This document shows, one piece after another, positions 1 through 9,490 of a DNA stretch of 64,000 bases. The stretch comes from Pipra filicauda (taxonomy: Eukaryota; Chordata; Aves; Passeriformes; Pipridae): the NCBI RefSeq assembly GCF_003945595.2, contig NW_024104620.1:840501-904500 (forward strand). The letters run 5' to 3'. The notes beneath the pieces are model-generated. The model made no database searches. It was not told where the DNA came from and saw only the letters and a list, made by a program, of their open reading frames with translations. The translations under genes were made by a program, and so were the position numbers. Within the stretch, counting starts at the first letter, position 1. Each line of letters begins with the position of its first letter.

Positions 1-1406
1 ATAGTGCCATGATGTGTGTGGGAAAGGCTAATATTACTTTTTACCCTTAAACATTTGCTTTTCTTGTAAGATTCTTTCCCCAAAAGCTTAAGTAAACAAG
101 CATATGGCATTCCCTAGCAGCACTCCCTGAATGTCAGAATTGTTCTCTGCTGTCAGACCGAGAGGGAACAAGAGACACAATCAATAAATTCAGACCGTTC
201 ATGCCCACGATCAGCTCCTTTTTCTTTCATTCTTCAGGTTGTGTTAAAGAGTTTTGAAAATAAGTAGTGTTATTTCATCAAAACCAATAGCTTTTCCTGA
301 GGTCAAAGGTGAAGGATGACAACCAGCTTCTTGGAAGTTAGTCCTGCCATGTTACAGAGATGTCACTGTGATTGAAGTAAATGCATCTACCACAGATCAA
401 TGTCATACAGCAATGCAGTTCCTTATTTTAACTGACTGCAGCACAGACACCCATTAAGTGGGACATTTTTTAAGAAAATGATGACTCTAAAAGAGAAATG
501 AATCTGTGACCATATTCTGTACTGGATCCTTGCCCCTAATTTGCATCATTCCCAATTTTAAGATTACTGTTAAGTTTCACTCAGGAAGGTAATTTCTTTA
601 TGCTCTTTTCTTTCAATTCTTGGAAAGACTACAGAGCTGCCCAACATAACTGAAACCAGTACAACAGTTGTCAGCATCTGATGCCAAAAGGCCAAAGCCT
701 ATTTAGGTTTGCATATGGCAACCTGGTCTCCAGAGAGAACTTCTGATTCCAGGGAAGAAATGTGACTGTCAGACAGCCAAGTATGACAGCCCACACTGCT
801 GAGAACCTAGGAAAGGATTTTCCCTTTGTCTTGGTAAAGAAAGATGATGCCTCTTCTTTGAAGTTCAAACTGATATAATCAGATACCAGTAACTGAAAGT
901 AAAACTGAAATTTTAACACAGATTTTTGTTTCCTGCCAAAGAAAAGGTATGGTGGAGATATTGATATGCAGCAGAATAAATATGACCTGTCTGACAACTG
1001 GTACGTTTATAATAAAAGTACATTTTACTGTAGAAGCTTAAAACTGGTTTATCTCACAACTGTTAGCATCAAAGGAGAACAGTTGTAATATTTTTGAATT
1101 CCTATTATTTACAATTGTCCACATACTATTTAGCAATATGATAAAACCAAAACTCACGTTGACTACAATGTAATAGTAATAACCTGATTTCCTCACTGCT
1201 GAAAAGAAAATTTCCTTTTACCTCTTGGGAAAAGAAAAGTGGAAAAAGAGAAAATACCCAGTCAATGTGAACACTGAGGGGACACTGAGTAACCAGGTGG
1301 CAAAATTTTCTTGAATGCAAGACCATAGGCCATGAAACCAAAATAAACATTCAGGTTACACTAACAATATGAGGAAATAAAACTAAAAACCCTGGAGGCA
1401 TCTCAC
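1..1406 (-). other. DARS1: DARS1 intron 3 (partial)
   Basis: This AT-rich intron sequence follows the exon 3 donor. Both strands were read for the next DARS1 exon, which should encode the FLVLRQQ region, and it is not present. No recognised repeat or RNA gene was seen. Confidence 0.8.
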
Positions 1407-1499
1407 CTTTAGCTCTGCTTGTGTGAATTCTGCCACGAACCCAAACCTCTTGATCAGCCTTCTCCAATGTCAAGTCTTTAACGCGAACCAAAACTCTAT
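1407..1499 (-). CDS. DARS1: DARS1 coding exon 3 (start of the OB-fold anticodon-binding domain)
   Basis: A 93-base exon on the minus strand lies between acceptor AG at 1501-1500 (gactcag|ATAGAG) and donor GT at 1406-1405 (AAAG|gtgaga). It encodes [16 protein letters not shown] and then [15 protein letters not shown]. These are the first strands of the OB-fold that recognises the Asp anticodon in class IIb synthetases (AspRS, LysRS, AsnRS). The motif [14 protein letters not shown] is characteristic. It leaves one base (G) for the following exon, which was not found between position 1 and 1406. The OB-fold remainder and the class II catalytic domain therefore lie beyond the low-coordinate edge, and the gene is partial here because of the window edge. 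No frameshift or stop is seen. Confidence 0.98.
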
Positions 1500-2624
1500 C
1501 TGAGTCACAGAAAGAAACAAAGATGTTAAAAGTTCTGGTGGTTTTGAAGCAAAACATTTTTCACTTTCAACTTCAAATACCCTGCCAAAATTTAAAATAA
1601 ATCCAAACCATTACTTTTTTGTATCTACAGCATAATCGACGTACTGAAAACTCACAAGATCCCATTTCCTTTCCCAGTGACTTGAACAGGATCAAGGAGC
1701 TTTAACTTGGTTCAATTTAATTTGACTTATACAGCAGGGTCAGGCTGCACTTTAACAACACCAACGCTCACTGCAGTTCACGGATGGCAGAGCCCAGCAT
1801 GACTACACTGGTTTTGATAGGACTTCACTGCACCACCTGCACTTATTAGTCTGAATTTCTGCCACCTAAGGGATGCCTGCCCTGCTCCACTGTGCAACGG
1901 GAGGGCTGGCAGGTTGAACCAGCAAAGCAAAGGCTCAGAGGTGGCAGGGCTGTTCTCTGTACCCACCCTAGGTAAGTAGGGTGAATAGCACCATAAAATA
2001 ATTATTAACTTTAAATTAATTCGAATTAATGAACAGCAATTTATTTAAAATAAATATGAGAAAGAAACCACAAATAAATGGGTATTATAAATTAAAAGAA
2101 AATTTATTTTTATAAAAACAACAGCATTTTGGAGCAACAAGAGTAGTACTGTGTAAAATGGATAACAATTTTAAGAGAGAATCTGTTTGACCACCTCATC
2201 AAGCACTGCTATCACTATCACTGTCAGAGCCAAAGTTGATCAGAAAGAACCCTTCAAATTCAATGTACCCATGAAAGCTAAATAACAGAAATGCATGGTT
2301 TAGGAAGGTCAGATTTTGGGTAAAAAATGAAAAAATAAAAATTACCGAGGAAAATATTTTTAAATAAATCAGGACTTTAAAAATTGTACACAACCATTAT
2401 GAACTGCCAATATGCTGGCTGCATGCCACTGTTTCTTGAAATGTACTTGTCTACTTGTATTTTTCTGGCCAAATGCATTTTTGCATGGTCTCAAACACTT
2501 TTTATAGTATCTAGAAATCAAATAGAGGATATAGATAGCACTGCATAGAACCTCAACGGTTCTAACAGCTACACTTGCTCACTTGCAGTTAAAAACACTG
2601 CTTATGAGCCAAAAAAATTCTTCA

Positions 2625-2683
2625 GTGGAGATATTGATCCTTATGGGTCTCTTCCAACCTGAGATACTCTCTGATTCTATGAC
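2625..2683 (+). repeat. CR1 LINE 3' tail fragment
   Basis: The segment contains gggtctcttccaacctgaga followed by a few bases and tgattctatga. This is the avian CR1 3' terminus (the 'cccttccaacc ... attctatga' signature), in plus orientation. It is very short and inside DARS1 intron 2. Confidence 0.65.
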
Positions 2684-3017
2684 ATACCTTTCCTCACAGA
2701 CTTCTCCTGATTTCAAAATAACACTAAATTTACTCAGACACTTTCACTGGAGACTTTTCCCGCCAGAACTTTTCCAAAGTTTGCCCACTCCAGCCTACCA
2801 TCTGTTCTTCTGGACTCCCTCCTTCTGTCTCTGAATGCCAGTCACAGCTTGCCCTGCAAGCCCATTATTCTGCACTAGGGATTTTAGGGGGCTGAAGATG
2901 TTTATTAGCTCATGCTCAGGGCAATGCAGCTCTTTCTTCACAGAAACACATTAAAACAATGGACAGAATGGAAACAAAGACAGAAATGTGATGGGAAATC
3001 GACTCAAATAAACGAAT

Positions 3018-3019
<2 letters not shown>

Positions 3020-3051
<32 letters not shown>
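3020..3051. repeat. (TG)16 microsatellite
   Basis: A perfect TG dinucleotide run of 32 bases inside DARS1 intron 2, followed by catgca. It is likely to vary in length between individuals. Confidence 0.98.
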
Positions 3052-3052
<1 letters not shown>

Positions 3053-5429
3053 ATGCACTGGAGAAGGAGAAAGGGGAATAAAGATGCTATCATTTTCCAG
3101 TAACTTCTAACATTCAAACTCTACCAGTGTAGTACTACAGGAAACATGCAACCATCACAACCCATAACCTTTGGTGTTTCTAAGAGTACAATATTCAGTA
3201 AAAATTACCTCAGTCAACTTAAAACTGTATTGTTAAAACTTAAAATAATTTCTAGGTACGACACTTTTTATGGATCCTCTAAGTGTTTCAGGATCCACCT
3301 GCACCAGATAAATATTTTCAAAAGTCATTTGGATACATAATGGTCCATGTTTCACCAAGAGTAAACAAGACATGGTCAACACAAAAATTGTTATATGCTA
3401 TGAATTATTAAAAACTATTTCACTTTTCATAAAAAGGGTACTTTCATATATCATTTGACCTGGAATTCCTTCCAGCTCACTTTCATCTCTTTCATGATAT
3501 AAATGAAGCTTCTTGCTCCCACTATTAAGGTCCTTCCACCGTATTCTTCAGACTATGACCTACTTGTTCTTTCATAAACGCAAGCTACACTTACATTTTC
3601 TGTCTTTTTGCCACATAAACACTTCTAGACAATTAAATGCAAAAATAAAAGATGTTTTAAACCATGCTACAGTTGCAGACGGTACAAAGATTTTAAACAA
3701 AGTTAAACAAAACACTCTGCAAGTTTGAAATTGCACTTGCAGCCTCAATTCAGTATTCAGATTGTCTCACCTTCATTGCCATTTTGAGTCATGTTTTATG
3801 GGGAAGCTGTATTTTTTGTTTCCTTAACATACAGCACAATCTCTTCTTTTCAACATATTAAATCTCCTTATCTTTCTCTGAGAGCTCTGACCTCTTCTAA
3901 ACATGGGTGGAGAGGATAAAAGCCTAAAAAGCTGTGTGGGATGTACAAGACAAAATCACTTTTCCACCTCCAGACCCCATTCCCTGCCTGTCAACTAAGT
4001 TAATTTCTCTTGCATCGTGGAATTTTGAACAGACTGATCAGTACTTCTGCTGTCCCTGTGGAGTGCCAGCATCTTTGCAATATTCCATAAAGTTGAAAAA
4101 GAGAAGGTAAGTTTGATTAAAAAAAAAACAAACTGGAAGTCAAAAGCAGTAGAAGACGAAAGCAACTTCCAGGGAGGGGAGATGAGATAATGGGGCTGAA
4201 AGGAGAAAAAAGGAAAGGCAAAAAATGCAGTTTTACTAGAAATCACAGCCTCAAGTCAGGACTTAAAGACCTGACATAACAGAAATGAGAACATCAGAGA
4301 GCCAGGGCAGCCAATGTTAGCAGGAGAAGGACTGAAGTGGGCCAAGAAAGGCACAGGTGTATGTGAGCTCAGCAGAGCAGGGTGGAGAAACAACACTGTG
4401 AACCTCTGAAAAGTTTTAATTTGTCTGCAGAGGAACAAGAACCCTTTGGCAATAGCTCTCCTGGCAGGAACTACTGAATCTCTAAATAAAAGTGCAATAG
4501 TCTCAGTGAAGGGACTATGATGATTTCCAACTTTTTTTATCATAGGTATTTTGTTCTTTATGGTTACCTAATTCTGGTGTTCAGGGCAACCATCTCCTAA
4601 AAAACAGAACAGCAGGAGTGTTGTAGGTTGTATTTTAAGCCCAATGGAAAACCCACTCAATGTTGTCCACACACTGAGACTTTTTTAAAAGAGTATCAAG
4701 AGTCACAGGGACAATATAACATAACTAAACACAGCACTCAGCCTTTTTCAGCCGAAACCATTCAGAGGAGGAAAAAAAAAAATCAACTCATCACAGATGA
4801 TGTTGCTTCTTTACATTTCACTATGAAGAAGTTACAAAAAGTCAGTCTATTCCTTCTCATGTTCCTGTTTCATGCTCTGAATAATACAAAGATTAGTATT
4901 TCCTGGGATGTTGTCCCGGGAGATTGTTCTCTAGCTGATAAGTTTTTCTGAATCTCAATTCCCCATCAGTAGAAAATGAGGATTTCCTAAATTCAGGGTG
5001 GTGTGAATAATATAAACCCCATAAATATTAATGGTTTGGTGCTCCTATGCAGGAGCAATGCAGGCTGCATAAGCAGACTGAGATCCTACTCAGGGAGAAC
5101 AACCACAGCAGCACGCACTTACTCCAAACACAGAGAAACCCTGACAGCTCAGGACTCAGTATATTATAAATCATAATAATTTAATAATAACAAAAGAAGT
5201 CAACCCTACAGTGTTGGACAGAGACAAAACTACTGAGCTGTGTAAGGTGTGGCCCAGGCAAGGGCAAAGACTGAGACTCCACAATCTCTCTGGACCCAGC
5301 TCCCATATCCAATCACACTCCTGGTTTTATTTTTTTCTTCCCTCTCATTTCAGTTTCCTGTGTTCTAACTTGTGTCCATGACCTCCTGTCCAATTACCAC
5401 ACACTTTCAAATCCTGGTTTTACCTTTCC

Positions 5430-5668
5430 TACACCCTTCCATTAAGCAGATATAAACGGTAATAAAACCTCCCCACAGCTCCCTCTTCTCCAGACTGAAC
5501 AAGCCCAGCTCCCTCAGCCTCTCCTCTGAGATCCTGTGCTCCAGCCCCCTGGACAATTTGGTGGCTCTCCACTGGAGTGGCTCCAAAACATGAGTTTTCC
5601 TTGCACTGGAGAGCCCAAAACTGGACATAGCACTCCAAATTCAAGTGTCTCACAAGTGTCTCACAAGT
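5430..5668 (-). repeat. CR1 LINE body fragment
   Basis: The plus strand reads ctccagactgaacaagccca, then gctccctcagcctctcctct, and further on ccagccccctgg and ggtggctctccactgga. This is the reverse complement of the distal ORF2 / 3' region of CR1 (the 'LFSLEKR' region). Both ends are truncated and no terminal tail is present. It is an old, non-functional insertion in DARS1 intron 2. Confidence 0.8.
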
Positions 5669-5828
5669 ATTCAAAGAAAGTGAAAGAATGCCAGTGGGAT
5701 ATGAATGAAAAAGTTTGGTAAATGATTTCTCAACAAAGTACTGAAGGTATCAAATACATAACTTCTTTTTTCCTTCTTTCCCCATCCTCCCTCTCTTTTG
5801 CAAGTACTTGTTTCGGTTTTCAACTGAC

Positions 5829-5886
5829 CTGGTTTCTCTTGGGATTGTATCATTGGTGATACTCCATATCTTTCCTTAGCATAATC
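5829..5886 (-). CDS. DARS1: DARS1 coding exon 2
   Basis: A 58-base exon on the minus strand is bounded by acceptor AG at 5888-5887 (ttttag|GATTAT) and donor GT at 5828-5827 (CCAG|gtcagt). It encodes DYAKERYGVSPMIQSQEKP plus the first base of the next codon. This 19-residue block is nearly identical to the corresponding human segment as I recall it (Ile to Val and Ser to Pro changes). It leads into the anticodon-binding OB-fold domain. The exon starts in phase 0 after exon 1 and leaves one base (G) that joins AT of exon 3 to give Asp. Confidence 0.97.
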
Positions 5887-6863
5887 CTAAAATGGAGGTA
5901 AGAAACACACATCAAAGAAGCATACACAGAAAGATGAACAATATCACTGCAGAGTTAACTGAGGGGATACAAAATAATTAGCTGTAATAGTAAAGAAATT
6001 GTGGTTCAGACTCGTATGAGACACACAAGGGAGAGAAGACAATTGTGCCAGGTAAGAAAATAATAACTCCCACAAGTTCAAATGTGCACGAGGATCATCA
6101 CCTCTTACACAGAAATTTGTGTGACTTTCTCTACAAAGAACCTACTCCTGAAAATACTGAGTCCTACAGAAGTAGATACATTAAATATCTCTTTCCCACA
6201 TTCAGGTACACGGAGAAATCCAGATCACGTGCCATGGTCACAGCCCAGTGAAGCCTGACTGTTAACAAAACAGGTGAGACACAGGGGAACACGGCCTTTT
6301 CTCCAAAAATATCACAATCCTGGTTTCATAACCAAACAATTCATTTAGAATAAAAACCCCTGAATTATTTATTTCGTTCTATTCAATATACGAACTAAAG
6401 TTCGTTCTAAATGCTTTATTTGGACAGACTTTGCTCCTCTGCTTTTGATAAATTGTGGCACATTCACGATTTTATGGAAGCCGCCAACATTCACAATTCC
6501 TTACTGCTGATGCATTTTGGCCTTGCAACAAGTAAAACAGATTTCATTACAAAACGAACTGATGTTCATTATTAGTACTTTTTTTTCCCTTGAAGAAACA
6601 CCGGCCTACAATCTTTCATTACTGCTGTGTGATCCTCACGCTTGGGACAGAAGCACCTGCAGGAGCCCCTGCTGTGGAGAGGCAGCCCAGGTGCTTCTGG
6701 AGGGGCTGAGCTCTTCAGGGAATCACAGACCGGGCCCGGTGAAGGTGGGACGGGGGGGATATAGGCAGGGTAAAGCCAAAGGCAGCCGTGTCCCCGGGCC
6801 CGGCCAAACCCCACCCTGGGGAGCCTCCACATCGCGCCCGCCCCGTTCCCTGCGGAGACCCAC
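5887..6863 (-). other. DARS1: DARS1 intron 1 (about 1 kb)
   Basis: This 977-base intron separates the N-terminal extension exon from exon 2. Its 5' end lies within the CpG island and the remainder is AT-rich. A small palindrome (acgaact aa agttcgt, near 6398-6413) is present. No repeat or additional exon was recognised. Confidence 0.85.
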
Positions 6864-6935
6864 ATCAGCCGCCGACGAGTCGTCGTTCTCCGGGCGGCGG
6901 TCGTGGCCCTGCCCGCGGCTGGCGGCGCTCGGCAT
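6864..6935 (-). CDS. DARS1: DARS1 coding exon 1 (aspartyl-tRNA synthetase, cytosolic, N-terminus)
   Basis: This is the first coding exon of cytosolic aspartyl-tRNA synthetase, which charges tRNA-Asp with aspartate in the cytoplasm as part of the multisynthetase complex. The minus strand reads ATG at 6935-6933 and 24 codons, beginning MPSAAS and ending SSAAD, then a donor GT at 6863-6862 (GAT|gtgggt). The start has G at -3. The opening MPSA and the length (24 codons against about 22 in human, from memory) fit the flexible lysine-rich N-terminal extension of the family. This copy is richer in Arg, Asp and Gly than the human one as I recall it. The phase is 0, so the reading continues into DYAKERYG of exon 2. 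The exon sits in a CpG island. The assignment rests on order, phase and the MPSA start; the donor is moderate in strength, so the exact 3' end is slightly uncertain. Confidence 0.85.
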
Positions 6936-7110
6936 CTCTGCGGCGGCCGGGGCGGTCCCGGGCGGACCCTCACGGCGCTTCACGGTCTCTGGCCCCTCAC
7001 GGCCACGCCGCTTCCGCGCGCCCGGCTCTCGCGAGAACAGCTGCCCCGCCCCGCCCCGCCCCGCCCGGCCCCGGCCGCAGTATCGCGAGAGCCGCCGCCG
7101 GCGCGTGCTC
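6936..7110 (-). promoter_or_regulatory. DARS1: DARS1 core promoter: TATA-less CpG island with GC boxes and CGCG palindromes
   Basis: This GC-dense block lies directly upstream of the DARS1 start codon. It holds the perfect palindrome tctcgcgaga at 7027-7036, a GC-box array of repeated ccccgcccc between about 7041 and 7070, and a second, one-mismatch copy tatcgcgaga at 7081-7090. The TCTCGCGAGA element is known from TATA-less, often bidirectional, housekeeping promoters, and GC boxes bind Sp1-family factors. No TATA box is visible. The palindrome lies about 92-101 bases upstream of the ATG. The CpG island as a whole runs from roughly 6740 to 7550. The transcription start position is inferred, not seen. 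Confidence 0.75.
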
Positions 7111-7298
7111 CGCTCAGCGCTGTGCGCGCGCTGTCCGCGCGCTCCGCTCAGCGCTGTCCGCGCGCTCCGCTCAGCGCTGTGCGCGCGCTCCGCTCAGCGC
7201 TGTGCGCGCGCTGTCCGCGCGCTGTCCGCGCGCTGTCCGCGCGCTGTCCGCGCGCTGTCCGCGCGCTGTCCGCGCGCTGTCCGCGCGCTGTCCGCGGT
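7107..7298. repeat. GC-rich minisatellite (11-bp and 23-bp units) at the DARS1 promoter
   Basis: Eight copies of an 11-base unit (ctgtccgcgcg) begin at 7211, 7222, 7233, 7244, 7255, 7266, 7277 and 7288. They are preceded by four copies of a related longer unit starting gctccgctcagcgctgt at 7107, 7141, 7164 and 7187. The spacings there are 34, 23 and 23, that is, 23 plus 11 and then 23. The array produces long chance open frames on both strands because 11 is not a multiple of 3. The arrangement suggests expansion by slippage. It directly abuts the second CGCG element of the DARS1 promoter. Confidence 0.95.
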
Positions 7299-7446
7299 CC
7301 CTCAGGGCTCCCCTCAGGGAGGTGTCGTGGTCCTGCCCCGCCCGCACCGCTGTTGGCCGCCTCCCGCTCCCATTTTCGTTCAAAAGGGTCGTTTTCATGG
7401 AGCCGCTGCCGTCCTGACGAGGCTCAGCGCCTCCAGCCCCGCGCCG

Positions 7447-7463
7447 ATGCCGGCGCTGCGGAG
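7447..7463 (+). other. Hypothetical first coding exon of a divergent plus-strand transcript
   Basis: Inside the DARS1 CpG island, on the opposite strand, an ATG at 7447 is followed by codons for MPALRR and a possible donor (CGGAG|gtgtgc, GT at 7464-7465), leaving two bases. A six-codon upstream frame starts at about 7398. This is proposed only because its phase fits the exon-like block at 8354. CGCG-element promoters are often bidirectional, and human DARS1 has a divergent antisense RNA (DARS1-AS1). The Kozak context is weak (C at -3). Nothing here proves translation. Confidence 0.2.
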
Positions 7464-7557
7464 GTGTGCGGGGCTGGGATGCGCTGAGGCAGCGCAGCGG
7501 GAGGGTTTGGTGTTCGCTTGCCCTCCTTCGCATCAGGCACGGTGTGGCCTGAGGTAA

Positions 7558-7866
7558 CATCACAGAATCATATAATCCTCAGGGTGGGAAGGGGTCCCAG
7601 TCCAACCCCCCCTTTCCAAGGCAGGGTCACCTGGAGCAGGTGACACAGCTGGCTTTGGAATGTCTCCAGAGAGGGACACTCCACGCCCTCCCTGGGCAGC
7701 CCGCTCCAGTGCTCTGCCACCCTCAAAGTTCTTCATGTTGGGGTGACACTTCTGGAGTCTTAAGTTATGGCCATTGCTCCTCATCTTGTCAGTGGGCACC
7801 ACCGAAGAGTCTGGCACCATCTTCTTGGCACCTGCCCTGGAGATATTTATATGGATGTAAATAAGC
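7558..7866 (-). repeat. CR1 LINE 3' fragment
   Basis: The plus strand begins cacagaatcatataatcctc, followed by gggtgggaaggggtcccagt and ccaacccccc. It continues through ctccagagagggacactcca and cctgggcagcccgctccagt. This is the reverse complement of a CR1 3' end. It lies immediately outside the DARS1 CpG island and marks its edge. Confidence 0.9.
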
Positions 7867-7869
7867 ATG

Positions 7870-8280
7870 TTGGACTGTGAGGTGGCCAGCTACTGTGCGT
7901 GGAACCAAACCAAAGTGCACTTCTGATGTTTCTCCCCAGCAAGCGTGGCTTCCCCATGCTTACCCCAGCAGCAGTTCAGTCTCCTGACCCCTTGCCCAAT
8001 TGTGCTGTTTATAATTAGTTAGCTGTTTATTAGTTAGCTACAAGTGGTAGTTTGGGGAGGATGAGCAATAGTGCAAATGCAGGTGTTTCCCTCCAGCTGG
8101 GTGCCTGAAGCAACGCTGCAGTTCTGAGGCCAGGGCTGGCTGCAGGTGCCAGCTCTGAAATGACACAAATCAAAGGTGCAAGCAGCTGTCGAGTCCTATA
8201 GACTCATAGATTGTTTATTTGGTGCAGGGCGAGAAAGAGTTGGCTGTCCTGATTTAAACTGCAGTTTTGAATTTTCACAT
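7870..8280. other. Spacer without recognised features
   Basis: Mixed-composition sequence between the CR1 fragment and the exon-like block at 8354. A 15-base unit (attagttagctgttt) is imperfectly doubled near 8014-8040. Nothing else was recognised. Confidence 0.6.
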
Positions 8281-8353
8281 TTGACTAACTAATGCCTCTT
8301 GCGGTATCGATTAGAGCTCTTCGTTTCCTGTCCTGCCGTTGTTTGTTTTGCAG

Positions 8354-8561
8354 CACTTTGTACTGCACTGGTTCAACACCTCTTCTCGTGGGAATCCCCT
8401 TGCAAAGTTCCCCTTCTGGCCCTGTCTCAGGGAATTGTCACTTCACCCCGAGACCACGCAGCTTTCACAAAATCCTTTCTTGTCTTCTTGCAAAGAGTCA
8501 AGATTCAGGGGCAGAGAAGGCAAATCACAGTCAGTTTTCATTCCTCACCACAAGAAAGCAA
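8354..8561 (+). other. Exon-like block open in all three forward frames
   Basis: A long pyrimidine tract (cgtttcctgtcctgccgttg then tttgttttgcag) ends in AG at 8352-8353. A branch-point-like ctaactaat lies about 60 bases upstream. From 8354 all three forward frames stay open: one to about 8568, one to 8602 and one to 8690. In the frame beginning TLYCTGSTPLLVG, the GT at 8562-8563 (AAAGCAA|gttctg) would end the exon in phase 0. That donor is weak. The start phase accepts the two bases left by 7447-7463. I recognise no protein family. It could be a noncoding exon, a coding exon or chance. Confidence 0.3.
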
Positions 8562-8690
8562 GTTCTGATGGCAGGGTGTTGTGTAGTGAACATAAATGCT
8601 AATGTAACAGTAACCACACATGGATTTCTCACAGTGTCAGTTGTGCCTTTTCTTACCTGTCACTTAGAACTGCTGCTGAACCTGAACTAA

Positions 8691-9279
8691 CAGACAGATG
8701 CAAATCTTGTGCCTCACCACGGAGCAGACGGTACCATCTGCACTGACACAGTGACACAGTGCTCTGCAATTCCTGGCACTTTACTGATCTTGCTGTGAAA
8801 CTCAGGAGAAACAAGCCCTGTAACCCGTGTTTTTGTGCTGGAGCCTTCCAGTGGTGAATAGCATGGAGTATGTCCTCCAGGGCAAATAAGCTCAAGGTGG
8901 TTCTGAAGGAAAAGCCCTTTTTATGTAATGAGGGTGTTAACTGAAAACAAAATCTGAAAGGGACTGTGCCTAATTATTCCATTGCCCAACTTTCAGGAGA
9001 AGCATTTTCCAGAGTTTGTGCTCTCGGGTCGTTTTTTCCAGAATCCCTTTGTTTTGCAGTGCAGAAACAGGGGTTTTTTGAGCAAAAACCTGTAATGCAC
9101 TGAAAATAGAAAAATTAACTAATTTTAAGAATAATTACTGACAATAACCCCTCAAAATCCTCCATTTAATTTGGGCCTGCAGCAAAAATTTCTTTTCCAC
9201 CTCCACGTCGGTAAATCGATAACAGGCCTTCTGTGAAGGGCACAGACCGCCACGTGCAGACGACACAGCTCATCTGCCG
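8691..9279. other. Spacer without recognised features
   Basis: No gene, repeat family or strong motif was recognised. Composition is intermediate and becomes GC-rich towards the islet at 9.3 kb. Confidence 0.6.
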
Positions 9280-9490
9280 CCCCTTCTGTGTCATTGCGCT
9301 GCTGTCGAGGGCCGTGCGATGGGGGCAGTACCTGCAGCGAACCTGGGGGCGATGAGCAGGAGCAGAGCCGGGGGCGGAGGGGCCGGGGGGGAGGGGGGGG
9401 GGCGGCCAGCGCTGTCCCCCGGGCCCTGGCCCGGGATTACCACATGGAAATGACATCACCCGCAGCCAATCCCGCGGCCCCGGGGGTGCA
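9280..9490 (+). promoter_or_regulatory. Isolated GC/CpG-rich islet with CRE-like and CCAAT boxes and a G-quadruplex motif
   Basis: A sharply bounded GC-rich segment lies in AT-rich surroundings. It contains a G-run cluster at about 9370-9403 (four or more runs of at least four G), a CRE-like tgacatca at 9451-9458 and a forward CCAAT box (agccaatcc, 9465-9473) with a GC-rich flank. These are common proximal promoter elements, and the CCAAT orientation favours plus-strand transcription. No transcript start or clear first exon can be assigned. It could also be an enhancer islet. Confidence 0.4.

Larger units (their letters stand above)
1500..5828 (-). other. DARS1: DARS1 intron 2 (4.3 kb)
   Basis: This intron lies between exon 2 donor and exon 3 acceptor and is about 4,329 bases long. 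It contains a short plus-oriented CR1 tail near 2.65 kb, a TG microsatellite at 3.02 kb and a minus-oriented CR1 body fragment at 5.43-5.67 kb. The rest is unremarkable AT-rich sequence. A 12-base unit (caagtgtctcac) is repeated twice near 5642-5668. Confidence 0.9.

Noticed and set aside
6517..7557. A 346-codon plus-strand frame, with other long frames on both strands, over the DARS1 CpG island
   Set aside because: High GC removes stops, and an 11-bp minisatellite makes all frames repeat ALSARCPRAVR-like strings. The frame overlaps the true DARS1 exon 1 on the other strand.
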